A DNA stretch of 64,000 nucleotides from Hetaerina americana (Eukaryota; Arthropoda; Insecta; Odonata; Calopterygidae), in the NCBI GenBank assembly GCA_022747635.1, contig JAKTNV010000019.1, positions 9,132,501 to 9,196,500 of the forward strand. Direction: 5' to 3'. Below are positions 47,941 through 58,379 of this stretch, in pieces; the first letter of the stretch is position 1, and each line of letters opens with the position of its first letter. Under the pieces are notes generated by a model that did no database searches, was not told the DNA's origin, and worked only from the letters and a program-made list of their open reading frames with translations. Made by a program: the position numbers and the translations under genes.

Positions 47941-48540
47941 TCCAGGGTCTGCCCTAAAAATAAGTAGAATGATTTTTTCTCGCCCACGTGGAGGGTTGGA
48001 GTGGGGCGAATCGCGGTAGATGGGAAAGGTTTTGGGAAAGCAACGCGATCCAACTTAGTTGTCTTTAGGCCGTTACAGTGTGCGGATTACTGTTCGGCTG
48101 GATCTCCGGTCGCGTTATGAATTCACGATGCAACGTTCCTGGAGCAACGATACTCGATATAACTTTGTGTTATGCTAACAAAATCGGGTTTTTGAAGATA
48201 AAAAATGTCCCAAAGAATCGTTTGCCGCTGGCACAAGATGTTCCGGGAGAGTAGGAAGGAGGTTGATGACGAAAAACGACGCAGTGTGACGGAAATATGC
48301 AGAAAGTAAGAGAAATGCTCAATTCCGATCGACTAGTGGTGTTGGAATGTGAGTAGAAGAGTGTGGTATTCATAAAACCGCAGTGAATCGCATTTTCACA
48401 GAAGATGTAGTCATGAGAAGCCATGTGAATGTGCCAAGATGGTTTCTAAGATGCTCGAATTCGTAAGATCAGACGGCTGCCCATGCGACAATCTCGCTTG
48501 ATCTCTTGTGCCGCTGTGATAATAACCCACAGCCCCAAAG

Positions 48541-49600
48541 TGTCTACATCTACATCTACATCTACTCAATACCCCGCAAGCCGCCGCAAGGGCGTGTGGC
48601 GGGGGGTGCTAGGACACCACCCATAATTTAGAAAAGAAAAATAATAAAAAAAAAAAAAATCGCATGCAATAACGACAAAATCATATATTAAAAAAAAAAA
48701 AAAACATGGCATACATTCATGCATGAACACTTACACCCCACACACATGCAAACACTCAAACTACCAACTAACATACACATGCACCTGAAAGTATACCTAA
48801 CATCTCTATAGTGTTTAATTTTGTGCCGACTTGTAAATTCAAAGTTTTTAATATTTCTAAAGTGACTTCGGTTTCTTGCTATTATGATTACTGATTGTTC
48901 GGGGAAAGAATGAGTATTTGTACCTATCTGTCTTGGAATCTATCTCCCTTAGTTTATCTTTGTGGTCTGATCTACCTAAGTAGTGTGGGGCCATTATAAT
49001 TCCTTCAGTGTCATATTTAAACTCGTTTGTTCTGAACCTTTCTAAAAGTCTAAGCCTCGCTTGTTCTCTCCGCACTTCAAGTGGTTCCCAGCCTAAATTC
49101 CCTAAGAGACCTGTCACACTTGTGTTTTTATCATAACAATTTTTAACAAATCTAGCGGATTTTCTCTGGACTTTATCTAATTCTTTTTGCCAAATTTTCT
49201 CCCACGGATCCCAAATACTTGCGGCATATTCCAAATGAGGTCTAACTAGAGCAAAATAACACCTCTCTTTAACTTTTTCATTACATTTCCCCACCACCCG
49301 TTTTATGAAGCCAAGTTTCTTTAAAGCTGATCCGCATATTGTCCTGATATGTGCTCCCCATGAAAGGCGTGGTGTTAGAACAACCCCCAAATATTTAACT
49401 TGATTTGCCGTAGTCAATACTGAACCCTCTATTTTGTAGTTTATATCCTGTTCCTCGCTTCCTTTATTCCAAAATTTCAAAACTGCACATTTATCTATAT
49501 TAAGTGTTAATCCCCATTTATTGCACCATCCCGAGATATTGTCTAAGTCTCTAGAGAGTAGCTCGCGATCTAGTTGGCTCCTTATTTCCCTGTAGTCACC
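48541..49600 (-). mobile_element. N2 CR1-like LINE, copy A (5'-truncated)
   Basis: The 3' end at 48541 is a (TACATC)n run on the plus strand, followed by the GC-rich hairpin (48571-48608), a 3' UTR with ACACCACCCATAA and A-runs, and a C-terminal RT ORF. Sequence identity with copy B (52933 onward) extends up to the YREI motif at about 49597, where the element is truncated. It lies inside a mariner relic. Confidence 0.88.
48857..49600 (-). pseudogene. N2 reverse transcriptase C-terminal ORF, copy A
   Basis: About 247 element-derived residues without a stop: YREIRSQLDRELLSRDLDNI, WCNKWGLTLNIDKCAVLKFW, NQVKYLGVVLTPRLSWGAHI, FALVRPHLEYAASIWDPWEK and DKVQRKSARFVKNCYDKN, ending SFFPRTISNHNSKKPKSL. 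This is the end of the palm, thumb and C-terminal region of a CR1-like RT. The frame extends 16 codons upstream (to 49648) into mariner sequence, so its ATG is accidental. The FADD motif is lost by truncation. Confidence 0.9.
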
Positions 49601-49889
49601 GCCGGACACCTTATTGTTCCCAAGAATGAAAAGCAGATTAAAAGACAATCATTTAAGGACGCTGGATAACGTCAATTAGACCACGATGAGGTGCCTGAAC
49701 GAGATTCCAGTCGACCGACACCTTCCAGGGAATGTACCGTGACTGACAGAGGCGCGTCGTGGCGAAGGGAATCGGCGTGTCGACGCACAAGAGAGTCAGT
49801 TTGAAGAATTTTAGTCATTTTTTCTTTGATCTGCAATGGCTGATTTCCTCGGATGTATCCTACCAAATTTTAGGCCAGATCCCTTACAA

Positions 49890-52800
49890 GGCTACTGTCT
49901 ACAAATATTACGCCACTTCCCAATTAGTAATAAAAGTTTGAACTCAGGATCTAACTTGGAGTACACAAATCGTACAATTGAAGATACTATTCCTTTAAAT
50001 TTTGCCGAGAGGTACTTGAAGATGATTTTTATTAACGCCGAAACGAATATTGGTGGGGTTACCTCGCTGGACAGACATAGTCACGCCTGCCTCCAAAAAA
50101 TACCGAACATTAAAAAGCATATGATATTCTCCCTAAGAGATAATGCAGCTAAATTGATTTTGCATCATTCCTAAAAGTATTTCATTGCTCTCTTAATTGA
50201 CCCTCTATAAACGTAGACTAATGCTGAACAACCATTTCAGGTATTAAGAAGGGTCCTCTCCTGGCTATCCCCCCACTCGTTTACCACAAAGCATTACGTG
50301 ATAACTAAGGGGCGAGGCAGACCAAAGCATGCCCATAACTTTCGTATGTCGAACGGAGGGTTCTGGGGTCAATTTAGGTTATGACTGTAGAAATAATTTC
50401 CTCGTTCCGGCCAGTCCTTTCTCAGAATTTTCAGGCGTCTCTGTGAATGCAAGGCGCAGCCCCCGTCTATTTTGTGTGGATGAACTTCATACGCCAGGGT
50501 GCGGCTTACGTGTGATGTATCAAAACAAAACGAGTGGAAATAATGAATCAGTACTGAAAAGCTATTTAGATCCACATATCTTTGTATTTCATCGATTGAA
50601 GACTCTTAAAATTTCGCGATTGGAATACTTAAATTATAATAATATTTCATTTACTCAGAAAGATTAGTTCAAAATGTAATAAAAACAGTAATCGCCATAC
50701 GTTCATGTTATCGTAGTATTTCATCCCAGTTTTGGTTAGGAATTCGCTAAAATTATGGAAGAGACTGAGAAATAAGGAGTCGCATCTCCTAGGCATTCGC
50801 GTACGCTTCCTAGTCGTTATTCGATCGAGCAGGGATTAATTCCGCGAGCACCGAAGCTTGGGCGAGGGCAGGGCGACGCCGCGGGCGGAAATTGCTGGCA
50901 AAGGTGAGCGTGCAGGTGACGTTTTGTGGCTGTCACAGGATCGAAAAAGATTTTGGGACGTGCGATTGGCCCGAAGCGACGGTGCGAGCTTTCAAGTGAC
51001 GCAGAAAACGGCAAGGTGCCCAAAAGGGCGGAAGAAAAGCGTCAGATCACGTCACAGGAGACCAAACGAGGTCATTACAGCACTTTGAATATGCTCTCAA
51101 AAACTATTGTGATTAAATTCATGGTAAAGTATAGCCCAACAAATATTTAAACTTCATATTATTTGGATTTAACGAAATGGAGAAATAATGGAATTATTTT
51201 TATTTCCCTTTCCCGTGTAAGAAATAAATAATTTATTGAGTGAATTTACCCTTACTTTGAATTGAGTCTTCCTCCAGTATTTGTCCAATTTTGCACTTTG
51301 TTTGATAGATTTTTATTAAATATTTTCCCCTTCCTCTGCCATAACCTCCCTCATCACCTAATCTTCCCACCTATTGCTTACATCCCCTGCCAAACATCAT
51401 TTTGAAGGATCGTGGAGTATGTATGTCCATGGGATAACGAATGAATAGGTATCAACACAACACCCAAAACTAGAGAGTTACATACTATACGTCATTTCAT
51501 TCATAACCATATGGAGAAGTACAAATACGTATTTTAGACTGAGAGAGATGGCCGGGAATTGTTATTTTTGACGACTCCTCTCCTCTCATTCGGGGATCGA
51601 GGTAATAGTTGGTGGAGAAATAAAGAGAAAGTTAAAGTTCAGCAAAGGATTCATGATAGGAGTGGTCGAGGAGAGGGATGGTAAGGACTTTATAGAAAGA
51701 CGGCATTGAAAACGCGGACATGAGTGAATTCTCCAATGAAGTTAGGACTGCGGTGACTTCCTTGCGGGAGGTATATTAAAGGTATAAAAGTGATTGCCGT
51801 TTGCACTGGCAAAGGAAAGCTGGGCGGTTCGTGGGGGGGGGGAGAAACGAAGGGGCGAGAGGGGAGGACGGCAGCTCACACAGTACGTCGCCGCCGGCGA
51901 GAGCACGTGGCATTCGGGGGTCGGGAGGGACCGCAGTTGAAGCCAACCGTGAAGATCTGCGTTGCAAATTATGGGAGATGTATGTTTTGCAGTTTGACGA
52001 TAAAGCTTGACCGTTAGAGCAGAGGGTTTGGATAATGTGTCTGAAGTACATAGCAGCAGTTAAATGTGCGGTAAAATACAAGGGGAGGAGGATGAATGTA
52101 ATTTAATAAGTATTTTTCGTTGTGGTCAACGAAGGTTTCAATTTAATAATACGCTAACAAAAAAATAATATATTTTCCAATGAGGAAATGTGCAAGTACT
52201 TTGGAACTCATACTCGGAAAAAAACTAAAAATGAAATGGTCTTTTATTTCGGCCATATTCATGTCATTCGGCATTTATTATTAATTTTCACTCAAACATA
52301 AATTTCAAACCAGCCGTACGAAAATTAAGCCAAAGCTAATGGACTGGATGCGAGAAATGTTTCTAAGAAATTCTAGATTTTTAACGATTAAAGTTAAAAA
52401 GAGTTTTATTTTTTCGCAGTCCTTCCCTGCATTTCACAGTAAAATTTAATATCATCAGATAAAATTTTATATTTTTCTTTGAGGAATGCTATATGTCTAG
52501 TTTCAATAAAGGCTGAAAAGGGGAAAGGCAAAAAGTAAGGAATAAAGGAAAGAAAAGTAATGGAAAAAGAGTCAATCAGTCAATTTGGTTGTCGGTTTAG
52601 GCGGAGGTATTGAAGTTTAATTTCATGATCACAGAATAAAACCAGAGAAGCATATCGGTAAAACCGCACTCGTCCCCATTACTTTATCATGGCCTATCTC
52701 ATTTTTCCAACAAATTGAGGCCTTCACCAATGGCATAAAACCAAGATGAGGTGGAAAGATGTATGTAATTATGAGAAATAAAAAGCTCCACTGGGCGAGA

Positions 52801-52930
52801 AAAAGAACCCGTGATAGTATTAACCAAACCAAGTAAGTCAAAGGGTAGGGGCCAGAAGAAAGGTAGTCCTCGGATCGACTGCTACTTAATGAGGTGACTG
52901 ACCTCTGACCCCAGTGGGGAGGTAGTTTCT
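49890..52930. other. Gene-poor stretch with two GC-rich patches
   Basis: GC-rich patches at about 50815-51065 and 51800-51960 (with a 10-base G run at 51833-51842). ORFs up to 112 codons (49836-50174, 50329-50667) have no recognised motif. Neither patch shows a convincing exon. Confidence 0.35.
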
Positions 52931-53110
52931 ACATCTACTTAATATCCGCAAGGGCGTGTGGAGGGAGGTGTAAGGACACCACCCGTAATTAAGAAAGAAA
53001 AAAAACCGCATGCAAAAGACACAAATTTATACCATCCTCAAACAAAACATACCATACATTCATGCAAGAACACTTACACCCCACACACATACAAACACTC
53101 AAACTACCAA

Positions 53111-53271
53111 TAAGTTCAACAGATTCCGGCTTGAGGTCGTGGAAGTTCATCATAATGAAATAAGGACAATTTGCACTTTTCCTTGTCTTGTACCTGATGA
53201 TGACTCTGTGAGTTGAAACGCGTCGTACGTTAAATAAACTGTGAAAAAGTGCAAATTGTCCTTATTTCATT
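53111..53271 (+). mobile_element. Penelope-like terminal fragment with hammerhead
   Basis: The 161-bp insertion interrupts the N2 3' UTR: ACTCAAACTACCAA occurs at 53097-53110 and again at 53272-53285 as a 14-bp duplication, whereas copy A has it once. Inside, 28-bp perfect inverted repeats (53153-53180 and 53245-53272, the last base shared with the duplication) flank a hammerhead ribozyme. Hammerheads in terminal repeats are a known feature of Penelope-like retroelements, and small hammerhead retrozymes also exist. No GIY-YIG or RT coding sequence is present, so this is a short or non-autonomous copy. Confidence 0.8.
53189..53229 (+). ncRNA. Hammerhead ribozyme, type I, minimal stem III
   Basis: All core elements occur in order: stem I 5' strand GTAC (53190-53193), CTGATGA (53194-53200), stem II GACTC (53202-53206) with loop TGT and GAGTT (53210-53214), GAA plus AC (53215-53219), a 2-base loop, then GTC (53222-53224) and stem I 3' strand GTAC (53225-53228). 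Stem III is just A-U and C-G, as in the small hammerheads of Penelope-like elements. Predicted self-cleavage is after C53224. One unpaired U (53201) at the base of stem II is a mild departure. Activity is inferred from the motif. Confidence 0.78.
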
Positions 53272-53374
53272 ACTCAAACTACCAACTAACATACACATGC
53301 ACCTGAAAGTATACCTAACATCTTTGCAATTTTTAATTTTGTTCCGACTTGTAAATTCAATGTTTTTAATATTT

Positions 53375-53869
53375 CTAAAGGGACTTCGGTTTCTTAATAT
53401 TATGATTTCTGATTGTTCGGGGAAGGAATGAGTATTTGTATCTATCTGAACTGGAATCTATCTCCCTTTTTTTATCTTTGTGGTCTGATCTACCTAAGTA
53501 GTGTGGGGACATTATAATTCCTTTAGTGTCATCGCTAAACTCGTTTGTTCTGAACCTTTCTAAAAGTCTAAGCCTCGCTTGTTCTCTCCGCACTTCAAGT
53601 GGTTCCCAGCCTAAATCCCCTAAGAGGAGACCTGTCACACTTGTATTCTTATCATAACAATTTTTAACGAATCTATCGGATTTTCTCTGGACTTTATCTA
53701 ATTCTTTTTGCCAAATTTTCTCCCAAGGATCCCAAATACTTGCGTCATATTCTAAATGAGGTCTAACTAGAGCAAAATAACGCCTCTCTTTAACTTTTTC
53801 ATTACATTTCCCCACCACCCGTTTTATGAAGCCAAGTTTCTTAAAAGCTGATCCACATATTGTCCTCAT
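53375..53869 (-). pseudogene. N2 reverse transcriptase C-terminal domain, copy B
   Basis: 164 residues: FKKLGFIKRVVGKCNEKVKE, FALVRPHLEYDASIWDPWEK, DKVQRKSDRFVKNCYDKN, GWEPLEVRREQARLRLLERF and SDRYKYSFLPRTIRNHNIKK. Closely similar to copy A at 48857-49600. Upstream, the KYLGV segment (53880-53940) is frameshifted, separating it from the palm. Confidence 0.88.
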
Positions 53870-53941
53870 ATGTGCTCCCCAGGAAAGGCGTGGTGTTAGA
53901 AAAACCCCAAAATATTAAACTTGATTGGCCGTAGTCAGAAC

Positions 53942-55060
53942 TTAACCCTCTATTTCGTAGTTTATATCCTGCTCGCCGCTTCCTTTGTTCCAAAATTTCA
54001 AAACTGCGCATTTATCTATATTAAGTGTTAATCCCCATTTATTGCACCATTCCGAGATATTGTCTAAGTCTCTAGAGAGTAGCTCGCGATTTAGTTGGCA
54101 CCGTATTTCCCTGTATACCACCGTGTCGTCAGCAAATAACCTCCAATTGCTACCAACGTGTGTGCTTAAGTCATTAATGTATGTTAAGAACAAAAGAGGC
54201 CCTATTACACTTCCCTGGGGGACGCCCGAAGTTAAATCTCTATCCTTTGAAAACAACCCATCTATGACTACTATTTGTTTGCGATTTGACAAGAAGTCTC
54301 TACAGCCAATTTATTATTTTCCCATTGATTCCATAGTATTTAAGTTAATGTAACAGTTTATTGTGTGGGACCTTGTCGAAGGCTCTTTTGAAATCCAGGA
54401 ATACTGCATCGACTTGTGTGTTGTTTTCTCCCGATCTAAGTATATCGTGAATGGAAAGACCTAGTTGTGTTTCGCAAGGTCTGCTTTTCCTAAATCCATG
54501 CCGGATGTGGGTTATTATTTTCCTACTTTCAAGAAATTTCATAATGTTAGTGACAATACTGTGTTCCAATATTTTACAAGAGATCGATGTTAAAGAAATG
54601 GATCGGTAATTGGTTGGTTTATCCCTATTGCCGCCTTTACAGATGGGAGTTATATGGGCTAGCTTCCAGTCGCGAGGCACTGAGCCTTCTTCTATCGAGA
54701 TAGAAAAACAATATGTAAAAACGGGGCAATGTCTTCAGCTAATTCCTTTAATATTCTAGCAGGTATTTCTTCCGGACCAGGTGCCTTGTGTGCTTTGATA
54801 CTACGGAGCAGATGTACTATTACCTTCTTGGTCAGTGTAAGATCACTTATGAGTTTCCAGGGTGGGTTTGGAGGATCGTTTGGTGCGTTAGTGCTTTTAT
54901 TGTAGACACTCTGGAAAAAATGGTTTAAGATATTTTCCTTTTTCACGCTATCTGTAATGATTTCTCCATTTTCCGTCTTCAAAGAATGTACAGTTGGACG
55001 TTTACCCTGTATTTACCTAACATAGGACCAGAATGACTTTGGATTTTCCTCAAGATATTT
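53942..55060 (-). pseudogene. N2 reverse transcriptase palm, broken
   Basis: Three frames carry consecutive RT motifs. 54692-54982: NILNHFFQSVYNKS, HLLRSIKAHKAPGPEEIPAR. 54345-54680: LAHITPICKGGNRDKPTNYR, ISLTSISCKILEHSIVTNIM, DAVFLDFKRAFDKVPHNKL. 53942-54292: TSGVPQGSVIGPLLFLTYIN and WRLFADDTVVYREIRCQLN (catalytic FADD). This is a CR1/jockey-type RT. Small indels near 54320 and 54690 break the frame, so it is inactive. Confidence 0.9.
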
Positions 55061-55400
55061 GCTTAGTATTTTAGATTTAAAAGAGTGTACTGCTGTGCGC
55101 ATAACACTTTTCGTCTAACTACGACATTCTTTTAGTTGCTGTTTGGATGTATTCACATAAACTGTATCGTTACTTTTTAAACTCCCTTTGAACTTTGACT
55201 GTAGCTTTCTTTGCCTAAGTGTTCTCGTAAGGCATAAGTGTTATCTGTATTGGTTGTCAGTGTTTTGGTCTTGTATTCTGTCAAATTTATTTTTTAAATA
55301 TTCTCATAGTCCGTAAAAATTTGCCTTTTTGAATAAGTATATTTTGCGCTTTTCCTTGTTTATTTTCACGAATTCAATTTTTAACTCTAGAAAAAAAATC

Positions 55401-56060
55401 TTAATGGTCACTGATTCCGTCCATAATTTCAATGTTTGTTACAATTTTGGTAGTAGAAGTCGCAAAGATATCTAGTATGCTTTGGCCCCGTGTTGATGAT
55501 TTAACAATTTGTTCTAAGCAGTGTTTTGTGAATATATGAAGGAGCTCTTGGCATGAATCTCGGTTTTTGGCAGATTTTCCTACGCAGTACGTGTCCCAGT
55601 CAATTGACGGTAGATTTGTATCACCAGCGATTATAATAATGCTGTTGCTATGTCTGCTGCTGAGAGCGGATATTTGTTCGTCGAGCTTGTGTAGAACATC
55701 TGTGTTAGAATCTGGGGGTCTGTAAAATGAACACACGAATAGGCTTCTGCCGTTGTAGTCCTTAATGTTGCACCAAACGCTTTCTCTGTCATCTACGTCG
55801 CATTCATATCGTTGGCTACTAAGATGTGACTTTACTGCAATGAATACTCCCACACCCAATCTATTTGGTCGGTCCCTTCTGTAAATTGTGAAACCGCTCG
55901 GAAAAACCCCATTGTTTACTATATCTCCCGTGAGCCAACTTTCCATTCCTACTACTATGTCTGCGTTTGTACTGACAAAAATATGTTCATTATCCGATAT
56001 TTTGTTTCTAGTGCTACGGCAGTTTAATGTTTTAATTTTTATCTTGTCAATTACTTATTT
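55401..56060 (-). pseudogene. N2 APE-type endonuclease domain
   Basis: The reading frame includes, upstream of the first ATG, TLNCRSTRNKISDNEHIFVS and TNADIVVGMESWL. It then encodes RPNRLGVGVFIAVKS, LFVCSFYRPPDSNTDVLHKL, the catalytic IIIIAGDTNLPSIDWD and ends SILDIFAT...GISDH, with the SDH catalytic histidine at the end. This is the LINE endonuclease that nicks target DNA for target-primed reverse transcription. It is separated from the RT by frameshifts around 55060-55400. Confidence 0.88.
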
Positions 56061-56399
56061 TTTTCGGTTTTATGCAAGCTAACAAAACTGTTTCGAGACG
56101 ATTCATGATTAACAGAGGCAAAAGTATTACATTCACTCGCATTCCTATCTTTTATCTATTACGAGGCACCAATTTTATTTACTTTACGAGGGTTTTATGT
56201 TGTTTTAACGTTAAAGTTTTGGAGACAGTACCACATTAAAAACCATAGTGAGGAAGGCAATGGGGAAAAATTCATATTGTTTATCCTATGAAAATATGGT
56301 GAACACATTAATGAACGTGAGTCCTGACAACTACGGGACTCGATCCACTGGGCCGACTGCCGTGCCCGGTAGGGGATTGGGCAAGGTTTACGCAGTGGC

Positions 56400-56850
56400 T
56401 ATAGCAGGAAACCCTAAAAAAGCAAAAATAACAGAAGCAGCACAGAAGACGACAGAACCAGGACAAAAGAAGACATGGAATACTAGGACCATATTGAGAA
56501 TATGTACATTAGAAAAAAAACGGGAGATGGAGAGAGGGAATATAAATATTTTAGTACGTGGAAGGATAGCGGGAATTACTGGAGCTGTAGTTATAAATTA
56601 TTACAGCGCAGGGGAAGAAATCCAGCAAGGGATGGCAGTTATATTGAACGGAAATATAGGAAGAAGTGAAGATAGACCAAGCGAGTGATAGTTTATTTTT
56701 AGTAGAAGTAAAAGATGACGGGACGAACTTGGTCATTAGTCGGGTCTACTTGCACGCAATCATTCGTAAGAAAGAAGAAATAGACACGGTCTAAAAGAAA
56801 ATTGAAGGAAAACATTACGTGCCCTCCTGGAAAGAAACAAATGATGGTGA
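56400..56850 (+). pseudogene. RTE-like endonuclease N-terminal relic
   Basis: Reads KKTWNTRTILRICTLEKKRE, EMERGNINILVRGRIAGITG, VINYYSAGEEIQQGMAVILN, then in another frame DSLFLVEVKDDGTNLVISRV. These parallel the RTE endonuclease pattern TWNvRTl, eMerlnidiLGisE.rW, YYSGge..GvAiil and the VYxP strand, with the catalytic glutamate position degraded (LVRGR). The open frame is 56248-56688. Confidence 0.65.
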
Positions 56851-57263
56851 AATTAAATTGGAAACTCGATGGTATCAGGTTTGACCGCGAGGAAATTCAT
56901 CGTAATGAACGAAGTCTACAAGGCATCTCTCTACGCACTTTCATTCCAGGAACGACTAGTTACGACGCATATGCGTCCCCTGAAAATACTGCCGCTGCAC
57001 TGAAACGAGTCTTACGTATCTGTAGTAAAAGCGTGTGGAAAAATATCATGTATTATTCATTCCTCAAGAAATTGAAAAGAGTGGTAGGCGAAGGGTGAGA
57101 TTGACGTGAGGTAAGGAACTACGGATTAGGAACGAGGAATGATTGAGGGGAGAAACCAATAATGTTCTGCAGGGGACATGTTTCAATCGTAACAAATAAT
57201 TGCTACATCCACTAGAATAAACATAGGTATACAGGGAAAAATCCCAGGGATTCAGAAAGATAT

Positions 57264-57571
57264 GAGTAGTAGTAGTTTTAGAGGGAGGCTACCGGCATCT
57301 AAGGTCATTTGCGCCATTAGGGATAGACAGGAGAGGGTGATGAGTGGAGAGAAACCTAGCGTCGGCCTTAACCTGATCTTAGCGAAAGACGCCAAGGTGT
57401 CAATCGCAGCTTAACGTCTCATCCGACGGAAGGCGTACTCACTCAAAGTGTCCTCCACAAATCACCTCAAGTAGGGATCGGGACACCACTGAAAAAATAT
57501 CTGCCGCCTCCGGAATTCAAGCGCGGACCCTATCGGGCAAGCACGTTAGCCACCAAACCATCCCGATTCCC
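57264..57571 (-). mobile_element. SINE-B copy 2 with target-site duplication
   Basis: Full-length on the minus strand: tRNA-like head (GGCTAACGTGCTTGCCCGAT), GGCGGCAGATATTTTTTCAG, GGATGAGACGTTAAGCTGCG, and a tail of CTACTACTACT. It aligns throughout with 886-1177. Exact direct repeats GAAAGATAT flank it at 57255-57263 and 57572-57580. It interrupts an RTE-like LINE relic, so it is younger than that LINE. Confidence 0.9.
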
Positions 57572-57984
57572 GAAAGATATCAGATAGACTTTACCATGGT
57601 AATGACAAAAGTTATGGAGTAATCAATTAACACGGAGTCCCGGTATGAGACGTCGATTCTGTTCATAAGTTGATGCTAAGGAAATGTGACGTTAAATTCA
57701 AGAGAATAATACAATGGAGACGGATAAGGACATGGAATATAAAAGCTTTGAAAGGAAGAAAAAGTAAGGAATCTCCGGTGGCAGTAAAAAATATGAATAA
57801 GGACAGGAAATGATACAATTGAAGAATGATGGGCGCATGCCCAACAAGCCGCATCGAATACGGGAAGAGTAAATAGGAATAGGGCAAGGAAACCATGAAT
57901 TGTAGACCTGAAAACAAGTTTGATTTTGTATGCCGCTTAAGTGGTAATTAGCATCATGAATCATTTGGAGGATGGAGAGGGCAC

Positions 57985-58310
57985 ATGATTGCTTAGAAGA
58001 TAATCAATTTGGGTTCAGAAAGCGGAGAGGCGCGCGTGATGCCATTGCAGTAATGAGGTCGCTCATAGAGAGAAACATCGAAAGCAATCAGAGTGCATTT
58101 GTTTGTTAAATGAGTTTGGAAAAGAAGTTTGATGGTCTAATGGATAGAATTGATGAATGTATTGCAGAAAGTAGGAGCAGATTGGGAGGTTGGGGGCTTA
58201 TCCAAAGTCTGTTCATGTCACGGAATGCTAAGGTGCGATTGGAGGATGTAGAGTCGGGATGAGCAGTTTTCGGAATAGGGATATGACAGAGTTGTCCATT
58301 ATTATTACTT
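57985..58310 (+). pseudogene. RTE-like reverse transcriptase relic
   Basis: Reads LEDNQFGFRKRRGARDAIAV, MRSLIERNIESNQSAFVC, a degraded DFEKAFD stretch (MSLEKKFDGLMDRIDECI), LIQSLFMSRNAKVRLEDVES and a broken GRGVRQGCP. Similar to N4 (DDQFGFRKGRGTRDAISVMR), with several stops. It is the RT of the split element at 56248-58370. Confidence 0.72.
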
Positions 58311-58379
58311 GTTCTTAACGGTTCAAGGTTGCCAAACAGGCTGCAGATATCCATGAGTATGGAATTCAGATACTGGTTA

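Larger units (their letters stand above)
48200..49818 (+). pseudogene. Mariner transposase relic, two halves
   Basis: First half: CRWHKMFRESRKEVDDEKRR, EMLNSDRLVVLE, and CAKMVSKMLEFVRSD, matching the N-terminal domain and the CAKMVPKLL motif of mariners. Second half after the LINE: DTLLFPRMKSRLKDNHLRTL, CLNEIPVDRHLPGN, then NRRVDAQESQFEEF where mariners have rCidaQGsYFE. There are stops and frameshifts throughout, and the segment with the second catalytic aspartate appears lost at the insertion site. Confidence 0.72.
47943..49888 (+). mobile_element. Mariner relic split by an N2 LINE
   Basis: Left end CAGGGTCTGCCCTAAAAATA (47943) and right end complementary to TAAGGGATCTGGCCTAAAAT (ending about 49886) are degenerate TIRs. 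They resemble those of the nested mariner at 12794-13343, as does the following TTTTTTCTCGCC stretch. The N-terminal and middle coding relic lies at 48200-48540, the C-terminal relic resumes at about 49605-49818, and the LINE at 48541-49600 lies between. The mariner is therefore older than that LINE insertion. Confidence 0.75.
52933..56085 (-). mobile_element. N2 CR1-like LINE, copy B (near full length)
   Basis: From 5' to 3' on the minus strand: endonuclease (about 56060-55401), linker with NPKSFWSYV (about 55050), RT palm (54982-53942), C-terminal domain (53869-53375), 3' UTR with a decayed hairpin (52950-52978) and a TACATC tail at 52933. The ORF is broken into at least six frames. A 161-bp hammerhead-bearing insertion lies in the 3' UTR. 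This is the most complete LINE in the window; no ORF1 was recognised upstream. Confidence 0.9.
56248..58370 (+). mobile_element. RTE-like LINE relic split by SINE-B
   Basis: Decayed but ordered parts of one plus-strand element: endonuclease N-terminal region (56400-56850), endonuclease end and linker (57660-57790, CDVKFKRIIQWRRIRTWNIK then ALKGRKSKESPVAVKNMNKD), and RT (57985-58300). SINE-B at 57264-57571 interrupts it. The ends were not recognised. It differs from N4 in detail and is the most decayed LINE here, so probably among the oldest. Confidence 0.68.
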
